A stretch of 64,000 bases of DNA, taken from positions 1 to 64,000 of the forward strand of contig JAHYYI010000005.1 of assembly GCA_019425045.1 (NCBI GenBank), read 5' to 3'. A program made the position numbers and the translations under genes. The stretch is from Collinsella sp. (GTDB lineage Bacteria; Actinomycetota; Coriobacteriia; Coriobacteriales; Coriobacteriaceae). The notes under the pieces were generated by a model that saw nothing but the letters and a program-made list of their open reading frames with translations, had not been told where the DNA came from and ran no database searches. This document shows positions 26,905 to 34,743 of the stretch, piece after piece; the first letter of the stretch is position 1, and every line of letters begins with the position of its first letter.

Positions 26905-27909
26905 ATGAGCGAAGCAGTTGAGGCCGAGATCATCGAGCCCGAGGAGGCGTCAGAGCTGACCGTGGCGTACTCCCCCGCCGTGATCGAGGCCAACTTCGAC
27001 GCCCTGGAGGCGCACGTGCGCAGGCTGGTGGCCGACTACGAGGGCGCGACCTACGACATGGGCAAGGACGAGAACGTGAAGGCCGCCAAGCGCGACCGCG
27101 CCTACCTCAACGGCATCGCCAAGGAGATAGACGAGCGCCGCAAGGCCGTGAGCCGCGAGTACACGAAGCCCCTGGCCGCGTTCGAGGACAGGTGCAAGGC
27201 CGTGGCGGGCATTGCGAAGCAGGCAGCCGACGGCATCAAGGCGCAGTTGGACGAGGCCGAGGAGGAGCGCCAGCTGCGCGCGTACGCCAAGCTGCGGGAG
27301 CACTACGAGGAGTTCGCCGGGCTGCTGGCCCCCGTCGTGCCCTATGAGCGTTTCCACGAGAAGCAGTGGACCAACAAGACCTTCGGCGAGGTGAAGGCAT
27401 TCAAGGCCCTGGAGGCCAAGGTGGAGCGCCTGGCCCAGGACTGGGAAACCCTCAAGGCGCAGTTCCAGGGCGAGCCGTTCTACGACGAGGCCGAGCGCGA
27501 GCTGTTCGCCACCCTGGACCTGGGCGCGGCCATAACGGCGGCGCACAAGGCCGAGGATGAGCGCCGGCGCATCGCCGAGCTGAAGGCGGCCATGGAGCCG
27601 GAACCCGTGGAAGAGCCCGAACCCGAAGCGGTGCCAGAGCCCGCGGAATGCCAGCCCGCAGAGTTCCCGCAGCCGCTTGAGCAGATGCCCGAGCCGCAGC
27701 CCGCGCCCATGCCCGCCCCGGTGCCGCCAGCGCCGCCCGCACCGGCACCCGTGGCCATGGCGGGCGACCCGTGGACGGTCGTGGTGCCGTGCGCCACGCG
27801 CGAGCAGATGCAGGGCGTCGCGGCGGCCCTCAAGGCGCAGGGCGTCGTGGGCACCATCATGCACGGCACGGTGGGCCAGGTTTACGAGCGAATGAACGGA
27901 GGCTACTAG
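26905..27909 (+). CDS. DUF1351-like phage recombination-associated protein
   Basis: 334 residues. An N-terminal helical region of about 200 residues contains NVKAAKRDRAYLNGIAKEID and RKAVSREYTKPLAAFED, as in DUF1351 proteins that travel with phage annealing proteins. A proline- and glutamate-rich linker follows (about 230-285), then a small C-terminal domain (DPWTVVVPCATREQMQGV). It starts directly after the preceding stop. It probably assists the ERF and SSB recombination set. Confidence 0.8.
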   Translation: MSEAVEAEIIEPEEASELTVAYSPAVIEANFDALEAHVRRLVADYEGATYDMGKDENVKAAKRDRAYLNGIAKEIDERRKAVSREYTKPLAAFEDRCKAVAGIAKQAADGIKAQLDEAEEERQLRAYAKLREHYEEFAGLLAPVVPYERFHEKQWTNKTFGEVKAFKALEAKVERLAQDWETLKAQFQGEPFYDEAERELFATLDLGAAITAAHKAEDERRRIAELKAAMEPEPVEEPEPEAVPEPAECQPAEFPQPLEQMPEPQPAPMPAPVPPAPPAPAPVAMAGDPWTVVVPCATREQMQGVAAALKAQGVVGTIMHGTVGQVYERMNGGY

Positions 27910-27910
27910 C

Positions 27911-28483
27911 ATGACCCAGGAACAGCAGTCCATCGACCTCATGGCGGCCGTTGCCCGCGTGCAGCGCGCCGTGGTGGTGCCCAAGGCCAAGTACAACGCT
28001 TTCGGCAAGTTCAGCTACCGCAGCTACGAGGACATAGTGGCCGCGCTGAAGGAGCCGTGCGCCAAGGAGGGCCTGGCGTTCTTCATGACCGACGAGCTGG
28101 TGCAGATAGGCGACCGCTACTACGTGAAGTCCACGGCGTGCGTGTTCCCCGCCGAGGGCGGCGAGGGCCTGCTGCAGGTGAGCGCCTACGCCCGCGAGGA
28201 CGAGCACAAGAAGGGCTCGGACGACGCCCAGGTGACCGGCATGGCGTCGAGCTACGCCCGCAAGTACGCGCTGTGCGGCGCGTTCGCCATCGACGGGCAG
28301 AGCGATCCCGACGCCATGGAGGAGCAGCCCGCGCCCGAGGAGAAGCAGCCGCCCGCAGACGGCCCCTTCACGGCCCACTGCCGCAGCTGCGGGGCGCGCT
28401 ACCAGTTCGCCAGCATGCCGCAGTACATGGAGTTCGTGGCCAACAGCCCGTGCTGCCCGCGCCCCGACTGGCAGGTGGAGTAG
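27911..28483 (+). CDS. erf: ERF-family single-strand annealing protein
   Basis: 190 residues. The ERF core (about 10-125) shows the RVQRAVVVPKAKYNAFGKF start, FSYRSYEDIVAALKEPC, and VTGMASSYARKYALCGAFAI with its conserved helix. A C-terminal zinc-ribbon-like extension has CRSCGARYQF and CC. It anneals complementary single strands during phage recombination. It sits between DUF1351 and SSB genes, the usual neighbours. Confidence 0.9.
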   Translation: MTQEQQSIDLMAAVARVQRAVVVPKAKYNAFGKFSYRSYEDIVAALKEPCAKEGLAFFMTDELVQIGDRYYVKSTACVFPAEGGEGLLQVSAYAREDEHKKGSDDAQVTGMASSYARKYALCGAFAIDGQSDPDAMEEQPAPEEKQPPADGPFTAHCRSCGARYQFASMPQYMEFVANSPCCPRPDWQVE

Positions 28484-28837
28484 ATGCAGGCGCTCACCGA
28501 GGAGCTGGACGAGCTGACCGACAGGCTGGAGGCCGAGCTGAAGACCTGCAAGGAGTCGGGCTGCCAGTACGCCGAGAACGAGGCCGAGTACCGCAAGGCC
28601 CTGCGCATCGCCATCCTGAACGAGCGCCAGAAGGGCACGCCCGTCACCATCATCGGCGACGTGTGCCGGGGCCAGGAGCAGATAGCGGAGGCCAAGCGCC
28701 GCCGCGACTGCTCCGAGGCCATCTACAAGGCCTCGCAGGAGGCCATCAACGTAATCAAGCTGCGTATCCGCATGGTAGACGCGCAGATCACCCGCATCTG
28801 GAACAGCGGGGACGTAACCCAAGGAGGGTATCTATGA
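28484..28837 (+). CDS. hypothetical helical phage protein
   Basis: 117 residues, almost wholly helical with coiled-coil character (LTEELDELTDRLEAELKTCK). Unrecognised. It follows the annealing protein without a gap and overlaps the SSB start, so it is likely part of the recombination set. Confidence 0.75.
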   Translation: MQALTEELDELTDRLEAELKTCKESGCQYAENEAEYRKALRIAILNERQKGTPVTIIGDVCRGQEQIAEAKRRRDCSEAIYKASQEAINVIKLRIRMVDAQITRIWNSGDVTQGGYL

Positions 28838-29421
28838 GCATCAACCGCGTGTGCATATCCGGCAACCTGACCCGCGACCCCGTGCTGCGCTCCACGTCTG
28901 GCGGCATGTCCGTGCTGTCCATGGGCGTGGCCGTCAACGACCGCCGCAAGAACCAGCAGACCGGGCAGTGGGAGGACTACCCGAACTTCGTGGACTGCAC
29001 GCTGTTCGGCACCCGCGGCGAGAAGCTGGCGCAGTACCTCGCCAAGGGCAGCAAGGTGGCCGTCGAGGGCAAGCTGCGCTACCGCAGCTGGAACGACCAG
29101 CAGACCGGCCAGAAGCGCAGCGCGCTGGAGGTCGTGGTGGACGAGCTGGAGTTCATGAGCGGCCAGCAACAGCAGCAGGGCTACGCGCCGCAGCAGTACG
29201 CGCCCCAGGCGGCCCCGCAAGCGCCGCAGGCCCGCACGTACGGCCAGGGACGCCCCGCCCCGGCACCTGCGCCGCAGCAGCCCGCCTACGCGCCGCAGCC
29301 GGCCACTCAGCAGGCGTACGCGCCGCAGCAGCCCGCGCCGCAGCAGCCCGCGCCGCAGCAGCAGGCCATGCCGCAGCAGCAGGCCATGCCCGATCTGTAC
29401 GACGAGGATATCCCGTTTTAG
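28834..29421 (+). CDS. ssb: single-stranded DNA-binding protein
   Basis: 195 residues. The OB fold covers about 1-108 (NRVCISGNLTRDPVLRST, NFVDCTLFGTRGEKLAQYL, KGSKVAVEGKLRYRSW). A long low-complexity linker rich in Gln, Ala and Pro follows (about 110-185, with AYAPQQPAPQQP repeats). The acidic tail DEDIPF is the standard partner-binding tip. It protects ssDNA during replication and recombination. ATGA overlap with the previous gene; AAGGAGG site. Confidence 0.96.
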   Translation: MSINRVCISGNLTRDPVLRSTSGGMSVLSMGVAVNDRRKNQQTGQWEDYPNFVDCTLFGTRGEKLAQYLAKGSKVAVEGKLRYRSWNDQQTGQKRSALEVVVDELEFMSGQQQQQGYAPQQYAPQAAPQAPQARTYGQGRPAPAPAPQQPAYAPQPATQQAYAPQQPAPQQPAPQQQAMPQQQAMPDLYDEDIPF

Positions 29422-29440
29422 GGAAGGCGACGGCGACACT

Positions 29441-30142
29441 ATGGGCATGGTTATACACGACGACTTCTGGGCGGCCGCGCAGGCCATGCCCGAGAAGCAG
29501 CGCGCGCCGTTCATCTACGCCATCGTCGAGTACCGGTTCACGGGCAAGGAGCCGCAGGGCAGCCCCGCGTGGCTGCCCACCTTCCTGGTGCTCAAGGGCA
29601 GGCTCGACATGGGCGACGAGAAGAGCGAGCGCGCAAGGAAGGCGGCCAACGCCCGCTGGGGCAACAGGCCGGGGAAGGAAGACGCGGTGGACGATGCGGC
29701 GGCACGGGCGCAAGCCGATGCGCAAGCACATGCGGGAGCATATGCGGATACAGATGCAGTCGCACATGCGCAAGCAGATGCGGATGCACATGCAGGCGCA
29801 TCGAGTTGCGGCAATGCAGAGGTTGAGGTTGAGGTTGAGTATATAGATAACCCCTTAATCCCCTTTGACGAAATCGTGCATGCGCTCAACGAGGCAGCCG
29901 GCACCCGCTACCGCTCAAGCAGCGCCAAGACCCGCGGGCTGATACACGCCCGCTGGGCCGAGGGCTACCGCCTCCCCGACTTCCTGGCCGTCATCGACAC
30001 GATGGCAGCCGAGTGGGCGGGCGACCCGAAGATGGCCAAGTACCTGCGGCCCTCCACGCTGTTCTCGCCGAAGTTCGAGGACTACGTGAACCGCGGCCCG
30101 AGGACCCGGAAGGAGGCCGACGGCTATGCCGAGTACGACTGA
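29441..30142 (+). CDS. phage replication protein with repeat-encoded linker and conserved phage C-terminal domain
   Basis: 233 residues. The N-terminal part (about 1-75; FWAAAQAMPEKQRAPFIYAI, RARKAANARWG) is a DUF6291-like region. An Ala-His-Asp-Gln linker (about 88-125) is encoded by a degenerate repeat of GCACATGCGCAAGCA-type units. The C-terminal domain (about 140-225; IVHALNEAAGTRYRSSSAKT, RPSTLFSPKFEDYVN) matches the conserved C-terminal domain of phage replisome organisers. The DnaC-like gene follows. An initiator-like role is inferred. Confidence 0.82.
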   Translation: MGMVIHDDFWAAAQAMPEKQRAPFIYAIVEYRFTGKEPQGSPAWLPTFLVLKGRLDMGDEKSERARKAANARWGNRPGKEDAVDDAAARAQADAQAHAGAYADTDAVAHAQADADAHAGASSCGNAEVEVEVEYIDNPLIPFDEIVHALNEAAGTRYRSSSAKTRGLIHARWAEGYRLPDFLAVIDTMAAEWAGDPKMAKYLRPSTLFSPKFEDYVNRGPRTRKEADGYAEYD

Positions 30143-30854
30143 GTGCCCCCATTGCGGGGCGCAGCTGGAGGTCCGCTACGTGGTGCTGGCTGGCCGCCGC
30201 ACCTTCTGCGGCTGGAAGCCGTGCGGCTGCCCGGGTGCCGTGGCGGAGCGCGACGAGCGTTCGCGCCTTGAGGCCAGGGCCAAGGCCGAGGAGGCCGCAG
30301 CCAAACGCCGCCGGGCCTACGAGCGGGCCGGAATCAAGCCACGCTTCATGACGGCCGCCTCCCCCATGGCCGAGGGCATTGCCGCGAAGGTTGAGCAAGG
30401 GCGCGGGGCGTACATCTGCGGCCCCGTGGGAACCGGCAAGACCCACCTGGCGAGCGCCGTGGCGCGGCTCCTGGTGGACGGCGGCACCAGCGTGAGGGTG
30501 ACCGACATGCTGGGCGTGCTGGCCGCCATCAAGGGCACCTACGGCGGCGACGGCACCGAGGACGGCGTGCTGTCCAGGCTCTCCAGCGTGGGGTGCCTGG
30601 TGCTGGACGACCTGGGCAAGGAGTCCCCCACCGACTGGACGCTGGGGCAGGTGTTCCGCGTCGTGAACGACAGGTACGAGAACATGAGGCCCGTGGTCGT
30701 GACCACGCAGTACGGCAAGGGCGACCTCATACGCCGCCTGGCCAAGAACGGCGACGAGGAGACGGCGGTGGCCATCGTGAGCCGCCTGTCGGAGATGTGC
30801 GACAAGTACGAGCTGCAAGGCAAGGACAGGAGGCTATCGAATGGCAAACGTTGA
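30126..30854 (+). CDS. DnaC/IstB-like helicase-loading ATPase
   Basis: 242 residues. An N-terminal zinc finger (CPHCG and CGWKPCGC, about 7-35), then the AAA+ core: Walker A GPVGTGKTHLASAV (about 99-112), Walker B GCLVLDDLGKESPTDW (about 160-175), and a sensor region VVVTTQYGKGDL. It probably loads the host helicase at the phage origin. It overlaps the replication protein by 17 bases. Confidence 0.92.
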   Translation: MPSTTECPHCGAQLEVRYVVLAGRRTFCGWKPCGCPGAVAERDERSRLEARAKAEEAAAKRRRAYERAGIKPRFMTAASPMAEGIAAKVEQGRGAYICGPVGTGKTHLASAVARLLVDGGTSVRVTDMLGVLAAIKGTYGGDGTEDGVLSRLSSVGCLVLDDLGKESPTDWTLGQVFRVVNDRYENMRPVVVTTQYGKGDLIRRLAKNGDEETAVAIVSRLSEMCDKYELQGKDRRLSNGKR

Positions 30855-31236
30855 CACGCTGCCCGAGATCCTGCGCCCCCTCATGGAGGGGCCGAGCATC
30901 GAGACGCCCAGGTGCGCCGTGTGCGGCGCGCCGTGGCCGCTCAACCGCCACCACACCGTGAGGCGCGGGGCGGGCAAGCTGTTCCGCGACGGGCGCGAGG
31001 TTCCCAAGCCCACGGTGATGCTGTGCGGCAGCGGCAACGGCAGCGGCTGCCACGGGCTGGCGCACGCCAACCGGCTGCACTTCCGCTGGGTCAGGGCCGA
31101 GCAGAGGTTCAACCGCCCCGCCCCGCCGGGCTCGGGGCACTGGGAGTACCTGCTGCTGCCGGAACCGACCAAGTACGCGGATGCCCTGGCCATGGACGGC
31201 TGGGGTCGGCTGCCGAGGGGCAGGCGGTGCATGTGA
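30841..31236 (+). CDS. HNH-like nuclease
   Basis: 131 residues. The metal-binding and catalytic layout CxxC (CAVCGAPW, about 22), RHHTVRRGAG (about 36-45) and CGSGNGSGCHGLAHAN (about 61-76) is that of a small HNH endonuclease. It overlaps the DnaC-like gene by 14 bases. Possible roles are recombination or genome processing; it is not next to the terminase, so a packaging role is less certain. Confidence 0.75.
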   Translation: MANVDTLPEILRPLMEGPSIETPRCAVCGAPWPLNRHHTVRRGAGKLFRDGREVPKPTVMLCGSGNGSGCHGLAHANRLHFRWVRAEQRFNRPAPPGSGHWEYLLLPEPTKYADALAMDGWGRLPRGRRCM

Positions 31237-31481
31237 GCGGGTACGAGCCTTCAAGCGGGTGGAACCTCCCGCCCGGGTGCTTCGAGTCCGACCCCAGGGC
31301 ACCGTGGAACCGGCCCGACCCGTGGGAGGGCCGCACGTGCCGGGAGTGCCGCTTCTGCGGCCGCGTGCAGGGCGCTGGCGGCGAGGCCGTGTGCGCCTGC
31401 GACGCCATGACGGGCGGCGGCCCCGACGTGGAGGCGGTAGACGAGACAAGCGAGGCATGCGAGTGCTTCGAGTTCGAATAG
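31233..31481 (+). CDS. small cysteine-rich protein
   Basis: 82 residues from a GTG overlapping the previous TGA. A cysteine cluster CRECRFCG, CAC and CECF (about 33-79) suggests metal binding. Function unknown. One of several small zinc-binding-type proteins in this accessory stretch. Confidence 0.6.
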   Translation: MSGYEPSSGWNLPPGCFESDPRAPWNRPDPWEGRTCRECRFCGRVQGAGGEAVCACDAMTGGGPDVEAVDETSEACECFEFE

Positions 31482-31492
31482 GAGACGAAACG

Positions 31493-31702
31493 ATGAAGAA
31501 GATCTACGCGGTGGCCACGGAGAGCGACGTGGTGCTGGCGTTCGAGAGCAGATCGGACGCAGACGAGTACGCAGGCGAGCACGACGGCATGGCGGTGCTG
31601 CCGGTGCCGTGCGTGGGGGCCTACGAGTACCCCAGCGAGAAGCCGGCCACCGACTGGGACCGAATCGCCGACGCTCTGCCGAAGGGAGGCGAACAGGCAT
31701 GA
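31493..31702 (+). CDS. small acidic phage protein
   Basis: 69 residues (MKKIYAVATESDVVLAFESR, then a helix and a Pro-rich end). Unrecognised. GGAGACGAAACG upstream gives a fair ribosome site; ATGA overlap with the next gene. Confidence 0.6.
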   Translation: MKKIYAVATESDVVLAFESRSDADEYAGEHDGMAVLPVPCVGAYEYPSEKPATDWDRIADALPKGGEQA

Positions 31703-31886
31703 GGCTGTACATGTGCGCATGCGAACGCTGCGGCAAGGAGGTGCCGGCGACCCTGGCGGGTTACGCCAAGATGGTGCTGAGGAACAGCGCGCGAATCGAC
31801 GGCAAGCCAAGGGCCTTGTGCCAGGAGTGCGCCGAGAGCCTGCGGGCGTGGTTCCTCGCAGGCGCGGTGAAGCCGGAAGGAAGTAG
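31699..31886 (+). CDS. small zinc-ribbon-like protein, 3' end not closed in frame
   Basis: The start MRLYMCACERCGKEVPATL overlaps the previous stop as ATGA, and a second pair (LCQEC) follows at about residue 36. The natural end would be the TAG at 31884-31886, just before the next gene's ATG, but that TAG is out of frame. The frame actually stays open through the next gene to 32583. A small indel near the end, or a genuinely long overlap, would explain this. Confidence 0.45.
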
Positions 31887-31888
31887 CC

Positions 31889-32395
31889 ATGGGAATCATC
31901 TGCGATACCTGCGGGCGCGATATCGACGCCCTGGGGCAGGACAACATGGGCGTAGACGCGCCGCTGTGCGAGGACTGCTGGGGCGAGCAGCAAAGCCATA
32001 CGGTAGCAGTGCCGCGTCGCGAGGCTCGCAACCTGAGGTTCGAGAACGCCCGACTGCGCGAAAAGCTGGACGCCGGGACCGAGGAGACGGCCGTGCGGAA
32101 CCTGCGCAAGGGCATCGAGACGGCCTACGAGGCGAGCCGCGAGCGCGCCCTGGCGCTCACGAAGCTGGACGAGTGCGAGTTGTGGCTGGGGCGCTGCGAG
32201 CTGAGGGTGACAGCGTCACCGACGCTCAAGGGCGCGGCCCAGGACGCCGCCATGCCTTGCCTCAAGGCCGAAGAGGCGCGCGGTTTCGCGATGCCCGACG
32301 TGAACGTGGAGGTGAAGGCCGAGGTAACGGCCGAGGAGCTGGCCAAGAGCCTGCGCGAGGCCATGAAGCCGGCCATGCGGATGGCGGTGGAGTAG
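31889..32395 (+). CDS. hypothetical phage protein with N-terminal zinc-binding motif
   Basis: 168 residues. CDTCGRDID and CEDCWG near the N terminus form a CxxC pair set, followed by a charged coiled coil (NLRFENARLREKLDAGTEE) and an acidic C-terminal helix region (VEVKAEVTAEELAKSLREAM). Good site GGAAGGAAG. Unrecognised; possibly an accessory or host-takeover factor. Confidence 0.7.
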   Translation: MGIICDTCGRDIDALGQDNMGVDAPLCEDCWGEQQSHTVAVPRREARNLRFENARLREKLDAGTEETAVRNLRKGIETAYEASRERALALTKLDECELWLGRCELRVTASPTLKGAAQDAAMPCLKAEEARGFAMPDVNVEVKAEVTAEELAKSLREAMKPAMRMAVE

Positions 32396-32397
32396 CC

Positions 32398-32583
32398 ATG
32401 GAGCAGCAGACCGAGAAGCCGAAGCGCCGACCCAGTATCGAGGTGCGCTGCCCGAAGTGCGGCATGCGCGAGATCTGGCACCACCTGCCCAAGGGCGGCG
32501 ACCGCTGCCGCTGGTGCGGCCACCTGTTCGAGGACTTCACCTACCGCAAGGTCGGGCCGAGCGCGAAGGAGAGGGCGCGATGA
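32398..32583 (+). CDS. small zinc-ribbon protein
   Basis: 61 residues with two CxxC pairs (CPKCGMREIWHHLPKGG then CRWCGHLFEDF), a classic zinc ribbon, with basic ends. Unknown role. Confidence 0.65.
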   Translation: MEQQTEKPKRRPSIEVRCPKCGMREIWHHLPKGGDRCRWCGHLFEDFTYRKVGPSAKERAR

Positions 32584-32801
32584 CGAACTGGGAGCACCTT
32601 TTCGGCACGCCAGAGCGGGCCATCCACACGGAGACGGAGTTCCACTCGTGGCCCTTCTTCATCGCCGTGTATGAGACGAGCCGCATGAGCAGCTGCACTA
32701 CCAGCAAGCGGCTGCTGGCCAGCTTCTGCGAGGAGGCCGACTACCTGGAATGGCTCAAGGCCGAGTACGACGACGGCACCGTCGAGTGGGAGGAGCGATG
32801 A
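32580..32801 (+). CDS. small phage protein
   Basis: 73 residues with ATGA overlap at its start. Aromatic and acidic (FHSWPFFIAVYETSRM; DYLEWLKAEYDDGTVEWEE). Unrecognised. Confidence 0.65.
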   Translation: MTNWEHLFGTPERAIHTETEFHSWPFFIAVYETSRMSSCTTSKRLLASFCEEADYLEWLKAEYDDGTVEWEER

Positions 32802-32932
32802 ACCGCCCGGGATGCAACTGGGGGTGCCTGCTGTTCATAGCGGCGGCAATCGCCATAGACGCGGCGGCCATCTACGCCATAAGGGCGCTGGCGCTCGGGC
32901 TCATGGCCATGGCCGTGGCGGCGTGCGGATAG
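32798..32932 (+). CDS. tiny membrane protein
   Basis: 44 residues, almost all hydrophobic (CLLFIAAAIAIDAAAIYAI) after a short NRPGCNWG lead. A single or hairpin membrane segment. ATGA overlap at its start. It ends the early/accessory operon before a terminator. Confidence 0.6.
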   Translation: MNRPGCNWGCLLFIAAAIAIDAAAIYAIRALALGLMAMAVAACG

Positions 32933-32960
32933 GGGCAACCGAATACGGAAACAGGCAGAG

Positions 32961-32984
32961 GGCTGTCCTTCGGGGCGGCCTTTT
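32961..32984 (+). terminator. terminator at end of early operon
   Basis: An 8-bp stem with wobble pairs (GGCTGTCC, loop TTCG, GGGCGGCC) followed by TTTT, placed between the early genes and the terminase. Confidence 0.7.
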
Positions 32985-33044
32985 CCGTGCCCGGCGACAC
33001 GCTTGCGACCATATGGGCCGAGAGATAAGGGAAGGAGGCCGCAG

Positions 33045-33476
33045 GTGCCCAAGAAGGACAAGCCGCTCACGGCGAAGCAGGAGGCGTTCGCCCGCGAGAT
33101 GGCCAAGCCCCGCGCCAAGCAGCAGGACGCGTACCGCGCGGCCTACGACTGCAAGCGCATGAACTACAACTCGATAAGCTGCGCCGCCTCCAAGCTGATG
33201 CGCGACCCACGAATCGCGCACAGAATCCAGGAAATCCGCGACGCGGCCGCCAAGGACTGCCGCTGGGAGCTGCAGGACGCGGCCGCCCCGCTGTTCGAGG
33301 TGCTGGACGGCGCGCTGCCCATCTTCCGCCGCCAGGCGGCCGAGGGCAGCATCAACGGCGACGCGCGCCTGGCCATAACCGAGAGCGTGAAGCTGCTCAA
33401 CGACATGTTCGGCGTGGACGGCGCGAAGGCCGCCATGGCGGAGGCGGGGGTGACTATCGTTGACGACCTCGGTTAG
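33045..33476 (+). CDS. terS: small terminase subunit
   Basis: 143 residues with the terminase_2-type N terminus LTAKQEAFAREMAKPRAKQQ and QDAYRAAYDC (helix-turn-helix that recognises the packaging site), and SAASKLMRDPRI-like spacing (CAASKLMRDPRIAHRIQEIR). Starts at GTG with GGAAGGAGG upstream. It overlaps the large terminase by 17 bases. Confidence 0.9.
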   Translation: MPKKDKPLTAKQEAFAREMAKPRAKQQDAYRAAYDCKRMNYNSISCAASKLMRDPRIAHRIQEIRDAAAKDCRWELQDAAAPLFEVLDGALPIFRRQAAEGSINGDARLAITESVKLLNDMFGVDGAKAAMAEAGVTIVDDLG

Positions 33477-34743
33477 GCTCTCGGACGTCGTGGCCTCCGT
33501 GTTCGCCGGCGTGTGGCGCTCCATCAAGGCGCACGAGTTCACGCACTACTGGTTCAAGGGCGGGCGCAACTCCACCAAGTCGTCGTTCATATCCATCGCC
33601 ATCGTGCTGCTGATCATGCTAAACCCGGAGGCCAACGCCGTCGTGCTGCGCAAGGTCGGCAACACGCTGCGCACGTCCGTGTACGAGCAGATAGGCTGGG
33701 CGTGCGACGTGCTGGGCGTGGCGCACCTGTTCGACTTCGGCCTGTCCCCCATGGAGGTGACGTACCGCCCCACCGGGCAGGTCATACGCTTTGTGGGATG
33801 CGACAAGCCGAAGAAGCTGAAGTCCGCGAAGTTCCGCACCGGCTACTGCGCCGTGGTGTGGTTCGAGGAGGTAGACGAGTTCGACGGCATGGACGAGGTG
33901 CGCAGCGTGCTGGCCACGTTCCTGCGCGGCGGCGACATGTTCTGGGTGTTCTACAGCTACAACCCTCCCCGCTCGGCTCGCAACTGGGTGAACAAGGAGG
34001 CGCGCGACCTGGAGGCCCACCCGGGCGAGGACGGGCGCTTCATATGCCACACCACGTACCTGGACGTCATAGACGAGCACCCCGAGTGGATAAGCGCCGC
34101 CGCGCTGGCGGAGGCGGAGCGCAGCCGCCGCAAGACCCCCGACTCCTACCGCTGGCAATGGCTCGGCGAGGTGACGGGCACGGGCTCCGAGGTGTTCCCC
34201 GACGAGCTGCTGGACATACGCCCCATCACCGCGGAGGAGCGCGCGTCCATCGCCCTGCGCTCGTTCGGCGTGGACGCGGGCAGCGTGCACCCCTGGGTGT
34301 TCATGGAGGCGGGCTACGACGAGAACGAGCGCGTGCTGTACCTGCTGGACGAGGAGAGCCGCCAGGGGACCGAGGCCATCGACGTCAAGACCGCCGAGCT
34401 GGTGGCGGCCAAGCTGCAGGCGGCCGAGGACCCCGCCGCCGACGTGTGGTGCGACAGCGCGGCGCGCGGCATGATCCTCTACTACCAGGAGCAGGGCATC
34501 GGCGCGCAGAAGTCGCTCAAGCAGGGCCTGAACGCGCCCAAGAGCCGCATCAGGTGGATGCAGAACCTTACGCGCATAGTCATCGACCCCGACCGCTGCC
34601 CGCTCGCCGCCAAGGAGTTCCCCGAGTTCGAGTACGTGTCGAACGGGCAGGGCGACATAACCGAGACACTGCCGAAGGTGAACGACGACGCGATAGACGC
34701 GGCGGGCTACGCCGCAGGACTGTGGATAAGGAGCAACCTCTGA
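33460..34743 (+). CDS. terL: large terminase subunit (PBSX family)
   Basis: 427 residues. The ATPase half has a Walker A-like FKGGRNSTKSS (about 29-39) and Walker B with catalytic Glu in CAVVWFEEVDEFDG (about 129-142), followed by FYSYNPPRS coupling motif III. The nuclease half has DAGSVHPWVFMEAGYD (about 270) and CDSAARGM, with NDDAIDAAGYA carrying the C-terminal acidic residue. Packages DNA into proheads. A TTG start is used, as no ATG lies near the N terminus and the frame overlaps terS. Confidence 0.95.
   Translation: MTTSVRLSDVVASVFAGVWRSIKAHEFTHYWFKGGRNSTKSSFISIAIVLLIMLNPEANAVVLRKVGNTLRTSVYEQIGWACDVLGVAHLFDFGLSPMEVTYRPTGQVIRFVGCDKPKKLKSAKFRTGYCAVVWFEEVDEFDGMDEVRSVLATFLRGGDMFWVFYSYNPPRSARNWVNKEARDLEAHPGEDGRFICHTTYLDVIDEHPEWISAAALAEAERSRRKTPDSYRWQWLGEVTGTGSEVFPDELLDIRPITAEERASIALRSFGVDAGSVHPWVFMEAGYDENERVLYLLDEESRQGTEAIDVKTAELVAAKLQAAEDPAADVWCDSAARGMILYYQEQGIGAQKSLKQGLNAPKSRIRWMQNLTRIVIDPDRCPLAAKEFPEFEYVSNGQGDITETLPKVNDDAIDAAGYAAGLWIRSNL

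Noticed and set aside
29690..29815. Possible CRISPR or minisatellite
   Set aside because: The repeats are short, inside a well-supported reading frame, and encode a linker; no spacers.
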